A DNA stretch of 64,000 nucleotides from Selenomonas sputigena (GTDB taxonomy: Bacteria; Bacillota; Negativicutes; Selenomonadales; Selenomonadaceae): contig NZ_CP110383.1 in assembly GCF_026015965.1 (NCBI RefSeq), positions 281,808 through 345,807 of the forward strand, read 5' to 3'. Below, piece by piece: positions 9,001 to 16,605 of this stretch (position 1 is its first letter; each line of letters starts with the position of its first letter). Under the pieces are notes generated by a model that saw only the letters and a list, made by a program, of their open reading frames with translations, was not told where the DNA came from and did no database searches. Position numbers and translations under genes: made by a program.

Positions 9001-10187
9001 ATCTCGTCGCGGGCGAGGAAGGCAGCGTAGCGGCAACCGCCACGGGCGCGACCTACAACGACAAAAACGTCGCTGCGGCAAACAAGGTGAGCTATACGGG
9101 CGTTGCGCTCCAAGGCACAGGCGCGGGGAACTACAGTCTCGCCGCGATGACGGCACAGGGGGCGGGCAGCATCACGCCGAAGGAGCTGAATCTCGCGCTC
9201 GTGGGCGGCGCACGCTTTGACAAGACGTATGACGGCAATGCAAACGTGACGCAGACGCTCGCGAAGGGTGGGAACTATACCCTCACGGGCTTTGTCGGCA
9301 CGGAGGGCGACCACCTCGCACTCGCCGCCACCACGGGTACGTATACGGCGGGCAAAGACGCGAGGACAGACAAGGAAGTGACGTTTAAGAATCTCACGCT
9401 CACGGGGATGGGCGCGGGCAACTACACGCTCGATAAGACTGCGCTCACAGGCATCGGCACGATTGCGCGGCGTGCGCTGACGCTCGGTGCAGTCGCGGCG
9501 CAGACAAAGACCTACGACGGCACGAGAGCCGCTGACGCATCGAAGTTCCGCGCGGCGCTCACGGGTACCATCGCGGGGGATAATGTCACCGCCGCCGCCG
9601 CAGGTGCAGCCTACAACAACAAGAACGTCGCGGCGGCAAATCGCATTGACTACACGGGTGTCGGTCTCGCGGGTGCGGATGCGGGCAACTATAGCCTCGC
9701 TGCGACGACTGCGCAGGGGGCGGGTACGATCACGCACCGTACGCTGACCCTCACCGCCGCACCGCACAGCATCGTGCAGGGAGAGCCGCTGCCATCCTTC
9801 ACGGGACGTGCGGAAGGCTTCGCCGACGGTGAAGATGCAGCCGTACTTGGTGCGGGCGACTTGATGTTTGAGAGTGCGGTGACGAATACCGAAACGCCCG
9901 GCAGCTACGGCGTCACAGGGCGCATCGGCGGCATCACGGACGGCATCCTCGGCAACTACCGCATCCGACAGGCGGCGGGCAACGCGACTGCCTTCACCAT
10001 CCATGCCGCAGCACTGCCGGGCGGACTTCTCGCCTCGCTCGTGCAGGACGCTGCCCCGCGCTTCGACTTCGGTTTCGGCGACACCGTCCACATCTATGGC
10101 ACTGCGCGTCCCATTCGCGCCGCAACGCTCGGACTCTACCGCTTCGCTGCGGAAGAGGGCCTCGAAATTCAGGGGTTGAGCCTTTGA
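6057..10187 (+). CDS. Filamentous hemagglutinin-family TPS adhesin with GLUG and YDG/MBG repeats (tpsA2)
   Basis: 1376 residues. A signal peptide (1-34, ending AYA) is followed by the TPS/haemagglutination-activity domain (about 35-190), with the secretion motif region NVYLVNPHGILFAAGSQVNTG. GLUG-type GGIVG repeats lie at about 380-530. Six YDG-type repeats of about 80-95 residues (each with KTYDG) span about 680-1235. An MBG-like domain and a conserved C-terminus follow. Ribosome site AAAGGA (6042-6047) lies inside the channel gene. Its partner pore is encoded 50 bp downstream. Inferred role: a large surface or secreted adhesin that crosses the outer membrane through TpsB2. Repeats and GC-rich codons make it prone to recombination with tpsA1. 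Confidence 0.93.
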   Translation: MKTASNKQLRRTILCALFAGIVAAPFAAQTAYALPIEGTNAATNKTEADISTSGTVMDITGKTAHNILKWENFSIDSGEKVRFDGGHQTRDYLNLVTGEGASNIYGTIEGGRNVYLVNPHGILFAAGSQVNTGALYLSTANPTDIATATNAFKTNGTSPLTASAQMGDVLNLGTVKTSKLYIEGKNVKVLNTDDVKNTAGTAALTGTDVTIRSEETPHIGYDVGNKITRNFTINGGTSSKTVSDYASTTAAHHAASAKSRGWDVKKLNGTEAHTDYDYMRVHDVYELQNMDAIQENHGGAGQDKTIGRYMLANDIAASETKDWTGGFQSIGTSNKVFWGRFDGAGHTITGLNVQPGNAGATEDEDRGMFGYTKQAVIENVSLKDASVSGTKQVGGIVGTADDHSVIRNVSFSGKVQGPGTGNTAGTSIGGIVGKLNFGSSIENAYNEGTVEGNSLVGGIVGFAYQQNTIQNVRNAGKVVGNKNLGGIAGEAGYDTNIWNALQTGTVEQRSGQSDPNVGGVVGFLDDNSTVAHAVWKKGSVTNGSGTLIRNGIGATLQNSTATDVEERDEAQMKLAETYKDWKDGSGKALVATEGGKRAPWRIYDGKTMPLLTAFLRTKHLANREKVYDGTAPTIAGGDHISLDAEKNVGTYHAYSEQYDIIGGAYTVKPKELTLGFTSGTRFDKTYDGGLDTVTRTLTKGQHYNLGGFVGSDGADVELAGAVTGKYADKNAGRDKEVTFQNLALTGTGAKNYTIKKAQGVGTITPKALTLDLVGGTRFDKTYDGNANVTQALAKGTNYTLTGFIGTEGDHLALAAATGTYTDKNAATDKTVTFGGLTLTGTGAGNYTLNKTTLTGIGTIARRALTLGAVAGQTKTYDGTTDADTSKFGAVLNNAIAGDKVTATATGAAYNDKNVVGASRIDYTGVGLAGSDAGNYTLAATTAQGAGTIAKRALTVGEVTAQSKTYDGTTSADTSKFRAALGNLVAGEEGSVAATATGATYNDKNVAAANKVSYTGVALQGTGAGNYSLAAMTAQGAGSITPKELNLALVGGARFDKTYDGNANVTQTLAKGGNYTLTGFVGTEGDHLALAATTGTYTAGKDARTDKEVTFKNLTLTGMGAGNYTLDKTALTGIGTIARRALTLGAVAAQTKTYDGTRAADASKFRAALTGTIAGDNVTAAAAGAAYNNKNVAAANRIDYTGVGLAGADAGNYSLAATTAQGAGTITHRTLTLTAAPHSIVQGEPLPSFTGRAEGFADGEDAAVLGAGDLMFESAVTNTETPGSYGVTGRIGGITDGILGNYRIRQAAGNATAFTIHAAALPGGLLASLVQDAAPRFDFGFGDTVHIYGTARPIRAATLGLYRFAAEEGLEIQGLSL

Positions 10188-10197
10188 TGGCGCATAC

Positions 10198-10212
10198 CAG
10201 TGTTTCCTTAAA
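10198..10212. other. Empty or resolved site of the 282-bp inverted-repeat element
   Basis: CAGTGTTTCCTTAAA lies where the tpsA1-tpsB1 gap holds the extra block 864-1145. The bases on both sides match the filled locus. The word itself resembles one element end, so it may be a target or a scar. Confidence 0.6.
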
Positions 10213-10236
10213 TCTTTGTGAAAAGGAGTCTTTCCG

Positions 10237-11880
10237 TTGAAGATGAAAGCAAAACGCCCGCACCTCGTACTTGCACTGCCCCTTGCGGCGGCGCTCTTTG
10301 TGCCGGGCACAACCTTCGCTGCGACGAACCTGCAGCCATCCGATGCGCACCTGCCGGAAAAACCACAAGAAAACGCGCTCGAAAGCCGCCTGCCGAACCA
10401 TGCAGGCGGCAGCAAGGCGATGATGCCTTTTCGCCTCTCGCGCATCGACGTCGAGCAGGACGGCACGCAGCTCCCCCCCAAGGCTCTCGACGAAAGAATC
10501 GCGCCGTACCTTCGCCGCCCGATTTCTGAAGCCGATGTCAACGACCTGCTCGCCGAACTCACGCAATATGCGCGCAGCCACGGCTACCCTGCGGCAGCCT
10601 CCTACCTGCCGGCGCAGTCGAATGCGGACGGCACGCTCACCATCCGCATCCTCGCCGGACGCTACGGCAAGATCAAGATCGAAAACAGCGCTGCCATCAG
10701 CGACGCAAAAATCGAGCGGCTTGCCCATGCCCTCAAAGAAGGCGCACCCATCGAAGGCAAGCCCTTGGAAACCGCCCTATACAATATCGCCGCCCTCGGC
10801 GGCATCGAAGCGGCAGGGCTTCTCTCGCCGGGCACAACCTTCGGCACGGGCGACCTCACGATCCGCGTCAAGGACGGCAAGCGTCAGAGCTATGTCCTCT
10901 ACAGCGAGAACTACGGCAGCGAACCTTCGGGCCGCTACCGCTTCGGTCTGCAGGGGAGCTTTGAAAACCTCACGAAGAGCGGCGACCGTCTGAACCTGGG
11001 GCTGACCCTCTCCAACAAAGACCTGCACAATTACGGTATCAGCTACAGCCACCCCGTCGGCGCTGACGGCACCACGCTCGGCATTGGCGTCAGCCGCATG
11101 GACTACGAGCTATCGGGAGCTTTCCGCACGCTCGGCGCAGAAGGCACGGCGGACACCTTGAGCCTCTTCGGCACGACGCCCTTGTGGCGCACGGCGCAAA
11201 GCTCGCTCGCCGTCACCTACGGATGGGACTGGCGCAGGCTCAAGGACGAGTACAAGAAGATCGGCATGGAGCTTGAAAAGCACAGCAGCACCTTCCATCT
11301 CGGCATCAAAGGGGCAGAGCGTCAATATCGCACCTCGTGGAGCTACGACCTCACGGGCTACTGCGGACATCTCGGTGCGGACTCTGACTGGGCGCGTCGG
11401 CAGATGAAGCGTGCGGGTACGGAAGGCAGCTTCACGAAAGCCGTGCTGAACCTCAACCTGCGCCACGAGATCAGCGACCGCTGGAACATCAGCCTCAAGG
11501 CGCAGGCGCAGAAAGCCGGAACGAACCTCGACAGCTCGGAAGAAATCTACCTCGGCGGAGCGAACGGCGTACGCGCCTACCCGCAGGGCGAAGCCTCGGG
11601 CGACAACGGCTATTTGGGCAGCATTGAGCTTTCGTACCGTACGGACGTGCCGAACCTCGTCCTCAGCACCTACTTCGACATGGGTCGCGTGCAGTACGCC
11701 AACGACGGAAAAGACGGCAGCGAAACCCTCAAAGGCTGGGGCATCGGCGTCACCTACAGCCGCCCCGGCGACTACTTCCTGCGCCTCGACTGGGCGCGCC
11801 GCATCGGCCTCGCCAATAACGCGAGCGACGACGCCAAGGCAAAGAACCGCCTGTGGTTCATGGTCGGCAAGGTCTGGTAA
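10237..11880 (+). CDS. TpsB outer-membrane transporter, ShlB/FhaC/HecB family (tpsB2)
   Basis: 547 residues with signal peptide (1-28), POTRA region and a beta barrel ending in Val-Trp. It should secrete the tpsA2 adhesin encoded just upstream. TTG 10237 is chosen because AAGGAG lies 8 nt upstream, exactly as in tpsB1. Compared with tpsB1, the last 250 residues differ at about one position while the first 300 differ at over 20. This uneven pattern fits gene conversion of the barrel-coding half. A strong terminator follows at 11968. Confidence 0.94.
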   Translation: MKMKAKRPHLVLALPLAAALFVPGTTFAATNLQPSDAHLPEKPQENALESRLPNHAGGSKAMMPFRLSRIDVEQDGTQLPPKALDERIAPYLRRPISEADVNDLLAELTQYARSHGYPAAASYLPAQSNADGTLTIRILAGRYGKIKIENSAAISDAKIERLAHALKEGAPIEGKPLETALYNIAALGGIEAAGLLSPGTTFGTGDLTIRVKDGKRQSYVLYSENYGSEPSGRYRFGLQGSFENLTKSGDRLNLGLTLSNKDLHNYGISYSHPVGADGTTLGIGVSRMDYELSGAFRTLGAEGTADTLSLFGTTPLWRTAQSSLAVTYGWDWRRLKDEYKKIGMELEKHSSTFHLGIKGAERQYRTSWSYDLTGYCGHLGADSDWARRQMKRAGTEGSFTKAVLNLNLRHEISDRWNISLKAQAQKAGTNLDSSEEIYLGGANGVRAYPQGEASGDNGYLGSIELSYRTDVPNLVLSTYFDMGRVQYANDGKDGSETLKGWGIGVTYSRPGDYFLRLDWARRIGLANNASDDAKAKNRLWFMVGKVW

Positions 11881-11967
11881 GAGAAAAGCAAAAGAGCGTG
11901 ATACACAAAAAGCAACAGACCGCACGCAATCTGGCTGTAAAAACAAGCGAAATGGCAGCCGGCAGAC

Positions 11968-12005
11968 AACAGCCCCCTTCTTTTTGAAAGAGAAGGGGGC
12001 TGTTT
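11968..12005 (+). terminator. Intrinsic terminator after tpsB2
   Basis: AACAGCCCCCTTC (11968-11980) pairs with GAAGGGGGCTGTT (11992-12004), followed by T residues. It closes the channel-tpsA2-tpsB2 unit. Confidence 0.85.
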
Positions 12006-12008
12006 CCT

Positions 12009-12034
12009 TAAGGTTTTCTGCGAGGAAACGATAA
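12009..12034 (+). promoter_or_regulatory. Sigma-28 (FliA/SigD)-like promoter candidate
   Basis: TAAGGTTT (12009-12016) resembles the sigma-28 -35 TAAAGTTT, and AACGATAA (12027-12034) resembles the -10 GCCGATAA, with 10 bp between them. It lies about 35 bp before the gene at 12069. The similar arrangement before the YjfB-type gene at 56265 supports it. Confidence 0.45.
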
Positions 12035-12068
12035 ATATAATGAGGAAGATCAACGTGCAGGGAGGCGA

Positions 12069-13175
12069 ATGAAGATGAAAATTCATGCGAACGATAATCG
12101 TGCGATCGTGGGGAAGAATATAGCGGCACAAAATACACAGGCTATGAGTCGGGCAGGGGACAGGAAATCCGTGGCGGCATCCTTACAGGGGGAAGGTTCG
12201 ATAAAAAGAGAATCGTCGTCCTTCCAGTCGCTCGCGCATGAGGTTTCCATCAGCGACGAGGGGAGAAAGCTTGCAGCGGCAAATCAAGCGCCTGCTCAAC
12301 GGGTGGAAACGTGGGAGATGGCTTCGGTTGAGCCGCTTGAAGATAGTATGTATCATGATTTTTATTCGGATTATGAGCGCGCTTCTTTATCCAGAACGAT
12401 GCGCGATTTAGAAAATGGCATCCGAGGTATTTTGCAGCTTGGCAGTAAAAATCCTGGTTTGGCAGTCGGCAGCATTCGTGTGGAGGTGATCCGACAGCTC
12501 AATGCCTATGGGCATCATCAAAAGGCTTTGGGGCATACCTTGCTGGGCGATCCGTATTTGAACAGTATTCTTGATCGCTTGGGAGCGCTTGATCCCAAAT
12601 GCGAAAATCCACTGGTGAACAAGCTTCGATCCCTTGTGGGAAATACAATGATTGGCAAGGATAATGATTTTCTTACACACGAAGAAAGCGCTGGGCTTAT
12701 AAAAGAATACCGTGACTATCTCGGCATGAAACCAGACACGCTGAGTAACATGCCAAAAAAGGCGGGCAGATATTTCAATGAAAAGACAGCGGCATACGGA
12801 TTCTTCCAAGAGATGAGCCGCAAGGCGAAAAATATGGAAGAGCTTCTCTCTGCCATGCTTGGAGAAGATCATACGGGAGGCAAAAAGGATAAGAAAGCGG
12901 AGAATCCTACAGACCTTTCACAGCTCATTGCCGAGAAGAAGACTGACCTTGATGATGGCATGAAAGCATATAAGAAGAGCTTACGAACCCTTCACCGTAT
13001 CGCAGACGACAAGGGCGAGGGAGAAGACGGCAGACTCTCAGAACGGGAGCAAGCGGAAGAGAAAAAACGACTGATCCCGAGCGTCACAGCCTTCGATTGG
13101 GACCGCATCTCGGAGCAATATCTAAAGGAAAATCCCGAGCTTGCCGCCATTTTTTCCGACAATGGTATGCGGTAG
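12069..13175 (+). CDS. Protein of unknown function, 368 aa
   Basis: I do not recognise a family. The protein is hydrophilic, with no signal peptide or membrane segment. It starts with an Asn/Ala/Gln-rich stretch (HANDNRAIVGKNIAAQNTQ). The middle (95-260) looks helical. The C-terminal third is rich in Lys, Glu and Asp and contains a DDKGEGEDGRLSEREQAEE segment that could be EF-hand-like, but this is uncertain. GGAGG (12061-12065) precedes two ATGs; 12075 has better spacing (9 nt) than 12069 (3 nt). Base composition is AT-richer than that of neighbours. It stands alone between a terminator and a 570-bp gene-free stretch. The sigma-28-like promoter upstream hints at co-regulation with motility genes. 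Confidence 0.75.
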   Translation: MKMKIHANDNRAIVGKNIAAQNTQAMSRAGDRKSVAASLQGEGSIKRESSSFQSLAHEVSISDEGRKLAAANQAPAQRVETWEMASVEPLEDSMYHDFYSDYERASLSRTMRDLENGIRGILQLGSKNPGLAVGSIRVEVIRQLNAYGHHQKALGHTLLGDPYLNSILDRLGALDPKCENPLVNKLRSLVGNTMIGKDNDFLTHEESAGLIKEYRDYLGMKPDTLSNMPKKAGRYFNEKTAAYGFFQEMSRKAKNMEELLSAMLGEDHTGGKKDKKAENPTDLSQLIAEKKTDLDDGMKAYKKSLRTLHRIADDKGEGEDGRLSEREQAEEKKRLIPSVTAFDWDRISEQYLKENPELAAIFSDNGMR

Positions 13176-13748
13176 GGCTCCGTTTGGCAATCGTCCGGTG
13201 CATCTGTCTGCCAACGAATCTTGCGACCGTCTTTGGTGATCTGAGATGTGACGGACGCCGTCTTTGCCAAGTGGAGGGTGCATCGTTAGATTGTATCAAA
13301 GTTAGGGGTAAGACGGATGTCTAATGCGTGAAAATGATACAAAGGCTATCGCCGTCATACGCTGTGAAACCACAGTCTGCAAGGGCTTTCAGAGATCTCC
13401 TTGTCTGGAAGCCCGTTGATTTTTGACGATGGTCAGCGATTTTTCGCTCGATGGAAGCTCGACCAACAGGCAGGGGTGTCAAAGCGTTTGACACCCCTAT
13501 GGCGCACCCGAAAGGAAAAATATCAGAGTTCATGAAGCTGCACTTGTCAACAAAAACTGGACACAAAAATTCCAAAATAGTCATAAAAAAGCTAAATGCT
13601 AGACAACCCTATCGAAGAGTTAGACAACCGTTGAAAACGGAGCGTTTCTTCCCAATCTTTTCTCTGGCGGCAGGTTTTTCGCCATAAAAGTCGAATAATG
13701 GTGATAAGGATGAAGGATTACAGTGATTTTTGAAGGGAGGTGGAAAAG
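13176..13748. other. 573-bp stretch without a recognisable gene
   Basis: Short open frames on both strands (for example minus-strand 13321-13584) show no family signature and no ribosome site. Composition is AT-rich and looks like decayed sequence. The only clear structure is a perfect 12-bp inverted repeat at 13472-13498. The end of the region carries the ribosome site of the HIT gene. Confidence 0.6.
13472..13498. repeat. Perfect 12-bp inverted repeat with 3-nt loop
   Basis: AGGGGTGTCAAA (13472-13483) and TTTGACACCCCT (13487-13498) flank GCG. No T run follows, so a protein-binding site or a cruciform is more likely than a terminator. Confidence 0.6.
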
Positions 13749-14096
13749 ATGGCAGACTGCATTTTTTGCCGTATCGCGGCGAAGGAGATTCCCGCGACAG
13801 CGGTCTACGAAGATGATTCCGTCATCGCCTTCAAGGATCTTGAGCCGCAGGCGCCCGTGCATGTACTCATCATTCCGAAGAAGCATATCAAGAGTTTGCT
13901 CGGCTTGACGCAGGAGGACAGAGCACTCGTCGCGCACATCCATGTCGATGTCGTGCCGCAGCTTGCAAAGGAACTGGGACTTGCGGAAAAAGGCTTCCGC
14001 GTCGTTGTCAATACGGGCGAGGAAGGCGGGCAGACCGTCGGGCATCTGCACTTTCATCTCTTGGGCGGACGTTCCATGCAATGGCCGCCTGGTTGA
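13749..14096 (+). CDS. HIT-family (HinT-like) nucleotide-binding protein
   Basis: 115 residues, standard for HinT-like purine nucleoside phosphoramidases. CIFCRI near the N-terminus and the histidine triad HLHFHLL near the C-terminus are both present. Family members hydrolyse AMP-N-linked substrates in the cytoplasm. ATG 13749 is chosen over GTG 13740 because GAAGGGAGG ends at 13740, 8 nt upstream. It directly precedes the rpsU promoter, and HIT-rpsU adjacency is common in Firmicutes. Confidence 0.95.
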   Translation: MADCIFCRIAAKEIPATAVYEDDSVIAFKDLEPQAPVHVLIIPKKHIKSLLGLTQEDRALVAHIHVDVVPQLAKELGLAEKGFRVVVNTGEEGGQTVGHLHFHLLGGRSMQWPPG

Positions 14097-14099
14097 TGG

Positions 14100-14129
14100 T
14101 TGACATCAAAAAGGGAAATCATGTATAAT
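14100..14129 (+). promoter_or_regulatory. Promoter of rpsU
   Basis: TTGACA (14100-14105), 18-bp spacer, TATAAT (14124-14129). It starts 4 bp after the HIT stop codon. Confidence 0.85.
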
Positions 14130-14211
14130 GTTAGCGTGCACGATGCAGTGTTGGCAATTTTCATGCCTGCCTTCCCGTGCGCCCCAAATCTAGTGGAGGG
14201 GGGGAAGAACA

Positions 14212-14394
14212 ATGGCAAATGAGGTCAAAGTAGGAAAGAACGAAACGATCGACAGTGCTCTCCGCAGATTCAAGCGTACCTGCCAGAAGGCTGGTACTTT
14301 GGCAGAAGTTAGGAAACGTGAACATTACGAGAAACCGAGCGTCAAGCGCAAGAAGAAGTCCGAGGCGGCTCGTAAGCGCAAGTTCCGCGCATGA
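14212..14394 (+). CDS. rpsU: 30S ribosomal protein S21
   Basis: 60 residues, basic, with the S21 pattern ([13 protein letters not shown], then REHYEKPS and a Lys/Arg-rich tail). It binds the 3' domain of 16S rRNA in the small subunit and helps start translation. GGAGGGGGG lies upstream of ATG 14212. It has its own promoter and terminator, so it is a monocistronic unit. Confidence 0.97.
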   Translation: MANEVKVGKNETIDSALRRFKRTCQKAGTLAEVRKREHYEKPSVKRKKKSEAARKRKFRA

Positions 14395-14430
14395 TGATTC
14401 GTGATGGAAGCGTGTGAGAGAAGCTGAAAC

Positions 14431-14466
14431 AAAAATCCGCAAAGCGTATGCTCTGCGGATTTTTTT
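14431..14466 (+). terminator. Intrinsic terminator after rpsU
   Basis: AAAATCCGCA pairs with TGCGGATTTT, followed by a run of seven T. Confidence 0.85.
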
Positions 14467-14560
14467 CTTGCGCCATCTGGCGGAATCCTGATGGAAACGG
14501 CAGAGAAAACATCTGCTCCGAGAAGAAATAAGAAAAAATAATATAAATATACAAGGACTC

Positions 14561-14589
14561 TTTCCAAACTTACGATAATCTGCTATAAT
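14561..14589 (+). promoter_or_regulatory. Promoter of the NhaD/ArsB-type permease gene
   Basis: TTTCCA (14561-14566), 17-bp spacer, TATAAT (14584-14589). It leaves a leader of about 165 nt before the start codon. Confidence 0.6.
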
Positions 14590-14620
14590 AGGCGCAGGGC
14601 AATTTAATAAGTGAAATTTA

Positions 14621-14717
14621 GGCGGAGTCTGTTCAATCAAGGGCTCCGTCTATTTTTCGGTCGGCTGTCCGTCGTTCTTCTGCCTCTCCAGCTTGACGGG
14701 GGAGGGCGGACAGAAAG
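14621..14717 (+). promoter_or_regulatory. Structured leader with terminator-like hairpin before the permease gene
   Basis: GGCGGAG (14621-14627) pairs with CTCCGTC (14644-14650), followed by TATTTTT, a weak intrinsic terminator inside the leader. Next come the nested complementary words CTGTCCG and CGGACAG (about 14667-14713), enclosing a CCTCTCC/GGGGGAGG stem. The layout suggests attenuation or a riboswitch-type leader. I do not recognise a known riboswitch consensus. Confidence 0.45.
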
Positions 14718-14762
14718 GTGCAGGAGACTGTCTGGCAGGCAGTCAAATTCAAGGAGGTTTTT

Positions 14763-16043
14763 ATGGAACAGGAAACAATAGCTGGTATCATCTTCGTTGC
14801 GATGTATGCGGTGATCGTCTCTGAGAAGATCCATCGCACGATCATTGCGATGATCGGCGCACTGCTCATGATCGTCATGGGCATCATGACGCAGGAGACC
14901 GCCATCCACCACATCGACTTCGACACCCTCGGGCTTTTGATCGGCATGATGATCATTGTCGCCATCACGAGCAAGACGGGGTTGTTCAACTTCATCGCCG
15001 TCTGGGCAGCGAAAAAGGCGAAGGCCGACCCCGTGAATCTCTTGGTCTACTTGTCACTGATCACGGCTGTTTGCTCGGCGTTTCTCGACAACGTGACGAC
15101 GGTTCTCTTGATGGTGCCGGTCACGTTCAGCATCACGACGAAGCTCCATGTCGATGTTATGCCGTATCTTTTGGCGCAGGTCATCGCATCGAACGTTGGC
15201 GGCACGGCGACGCTCATCGGCGATCCGCCGAACATCATGATCAGCAGCGCGGTCAAGGAACTGACGTTTGCAGCGTTCATTGAGAACCTTGCGATCATCT
15301 CGATCATCAACCTCATCCTCATCACGGCGATCTTCGTTCTGCTCTATCGCAAGCATTTGACGACGAAGCCCGAACTCAAGGCTCTCGTGATGCAGGAGAA
15401 CGAGTGGGACGAGCTCAAAGACATCCCGCTTCTCAGGAAGTGCCTGTTCGTGCTCGGCCTTGTCATCTTGATGTTCTTCCTGCATTCGCTGACGGGCCTT
15501 GAGTCCTCGCTCATCGCGATTGCGGGCGCGTTCCTGCTGCTCCTCTTGGTCGGCAAGGAAGAGTTTGTGGAGCACGCGATGCACGGCGTCGAGTGGCCGA
15601 CGATCTTCTTTTTCATCGGTCTTTTCATCGCTGTCGGCGGTCTCGTGGAGACGGGCGTCATCCGCAATCTCGCGGTACAGGGCGTCAACCTTACGGGCGG
15701 CGACGTGACGAAGACGTCGATGCTCGTTCTCTGGATGAGCGCGATCGTTTCGGCTTTCCTCGACAACATCCCGTTCGTCGCGACGATGATTCCGCTGATC
15801 CGGGATATGGGCGCGATGGGCGTCTCGAATCTTGAGCCGGTTTGGTGGAGCCTCGCGCTTGGCGCCTGCCTCGGGGGCAACGGCACGATCATCGGTGCAT
15901 CTGCGAACGTCATCGTCGCGGGCATGGCGGCGGAGAGGGGCATCCCCATGACGTTCGTCCGCTTCATGATGGTCGGCTTCCCACTGATGATCCTGACGAT
16001 CCTCACGTCGACGGTCTACGTCTACCTGCGCTATCTCATGTAA
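14763..16043 (+). CDS. NhaD/ArsB-family (SLC13-like) inner-membrane permease
   Basis: 426 residues with about 11-12 hydrophobic segments. The twice-repeated pattern AFLDNVTTVLL (about residue 110) and AFLDNIPFVATMIPL (about 325), with GNGTIIGASANV near 370, is typical of the ArsB/NhaD and P-protein group of the ion-transporter superfamily. Members carry Na+/H+, arsenite or organic anions; the substrate here cannot be read from sequence. ATG 14763 follows AAGGAGG (14751-14757). It is preceded by a structured leader and followed by a terminator, so it is transcribed alone. Confidence 0.88.
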   Translation: MEQETIAGIIFVAMYAVIVSEKIHRTIIAMIGALLMIVMGIMTQETAIHHIDFDTLGLLIGMMIIVAITSKTGLFNFIAVWAAKKAKADPVNLLVYLSLITAVCSAFLDNVTTVLLMVPVTFSITTKLHVDVMPYLLAQVIASNVGGTATLIGDPPNIMISSAVKELTFAAFIENLAIISIINLILITAIFVLLYRKHLTTKPELKALVMQENEWDELKDIPLLRKCLFVLGLVILMFFLHSLTGLESSLIAIAGAFLLLLLVGKEEFVEHAMHGVEWPTIFFFIGLFIAVGGLVETGVIRNLAVQGVNLTGGDVTKTSMLVLWMSAIVSAFLDNIPFVATMIPLIRDMGAMGVSNLEPVWWSLALGACLGGNGTIIGASANVIVAGMAAERGIPMTFVRFMMVGFPLMILTILTSTVYVYLRYLM

Positions 16044-16054
16044 TCTGTCTTTTT

Positions 16055-16089
16055 GCCTCCCTCGCTTGCGGGGGAGGCTTTCTTTTTTC
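16055..16089 (+). terminator. Intrinsic terminator after the permease gene
   Basis: GCCTCCC pairs with GGGAGGC around a short loop, followed by TTTCTTTTTT. Confidence 0.85.
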
Positions 16090-16090
16090 T

Positions 16091-16237
16091 ATGCGGCACG
16101 TGAAAGAAATGACCTTAGTCGAGCAGGATTTATGTCGCGCGGCTAGAAAAGAGGCAGAAGCAATTAAAATCATTGTGCAGCGCCGTTTGACTGTCGATGC
16201 ATTCGCTGAAGGATCGCTGATAAATGAAGTCGCCTGA
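16091..16237 (+). CDS. Possible 48-aa protein, unknown
   Basis: A short frame starting MRHVKEMTLVEQDLCRAARKE, hydrophilic and helical-looking. Its last codons run into the inverted-repeat element at 16209, so it may be a gene truncated by that element or no gene at all. There is no convincing ribosome site, and the start overlaps the tail of the permease terminator. Confidence 0.2.
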   Translation: MRHVKEMTLVEQDLCRAARKEAEAIKIIVQRRLTVDAFAEGSLINEVA

Positions 16238-16276
16238 ATGTGCAAAAATGGGCGATTGAGGGGATCAGCGATTTCC
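16209..16276. mobile_element. Short inverted-repeat element (about 68 bp), relative of the 864-1145 element
   Basis: The left end, AAGGATCGCTGATAAATGAAG (from 16209), matches the left end of the 864-1145 element over about 40 bp (CTGATAAA(A)TGAAGTCGCC). The right end (16264-16276) carries the complement ATCAGCGATTTCC. It has no coding capacity and looks like an internally deleted MITE. Confidence 0.55.
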
Positions 16277-16319
16277 TGAATCGTCGAGGCAAGCGGTGTT
16301 TCCTTTGGAGGGATTTTCT

Positions 16320-16592
16320 GTGAAATTTTCTTCGGGGCGCGGCTTTGGCATGTGTGCCGTATTTGTTTTTACCGGCGCGGTGCTCGGTGGACTCTTGGGT
16401 GAGGCTCTGCGCGGCGTGGAGGCGCTTTCTTCGATTGCACCGCTTCTTTCCGAGACGCATCCGGCGTTCGTCTTGGCGCCCGTGGCGATCGATCTCTTCG
16501 TCGTCAGCGTCAGTTTCGGCCTTTCTTTCACGCCGAACATCATGAGTCTCGTCGGCGTCATCGTCGCGCTCGTTCTTTTCCGACGTTATTGA
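16320..16592 (+). CDS. Small membrane protein, DUF4321-like
   Basis: 90 residues with two hydrophobic segments (about 10-32 and 55-85) and a conserved look (GRGFG...GAVLGGLLGEAL, FGLSFTPNIMSLVGVI). It resembles the DUF4321 family, often found next to maf in Negativicutes and Clostridia. Function is unknown. GTG 16320 is preferred because TTGGAGGG (16306-16313) lies 6-7 nt upstream. Its stop is 13 bp before maf, so it probably leads the maf-radC unit. Confidence 0.75.
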   Translation: MKFSSGRGFGMCAVFVFTGAVLGGLLGEALRGVEALSSIAPLLSETHPAFVLAPVAIDLFVVSVSFGLSFTPNIMSLVGVIVALVLFRRY

Positions 16593-16605
16593 GGAGGTTG
16601 GATCC

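Noticed and set aside
8124-10562. An 800-codon minus-strand frame inside tpsA2
   Set aside because: Shadow of the repetitive adhesin; its Arg-rich composition mirrors the sense repeats.
13321-13584. An 87-codon minus-strand frame as a transposase fragment
   Set aside because: No transposase motif and no matching inverted repeats; left as gene-free sequence.
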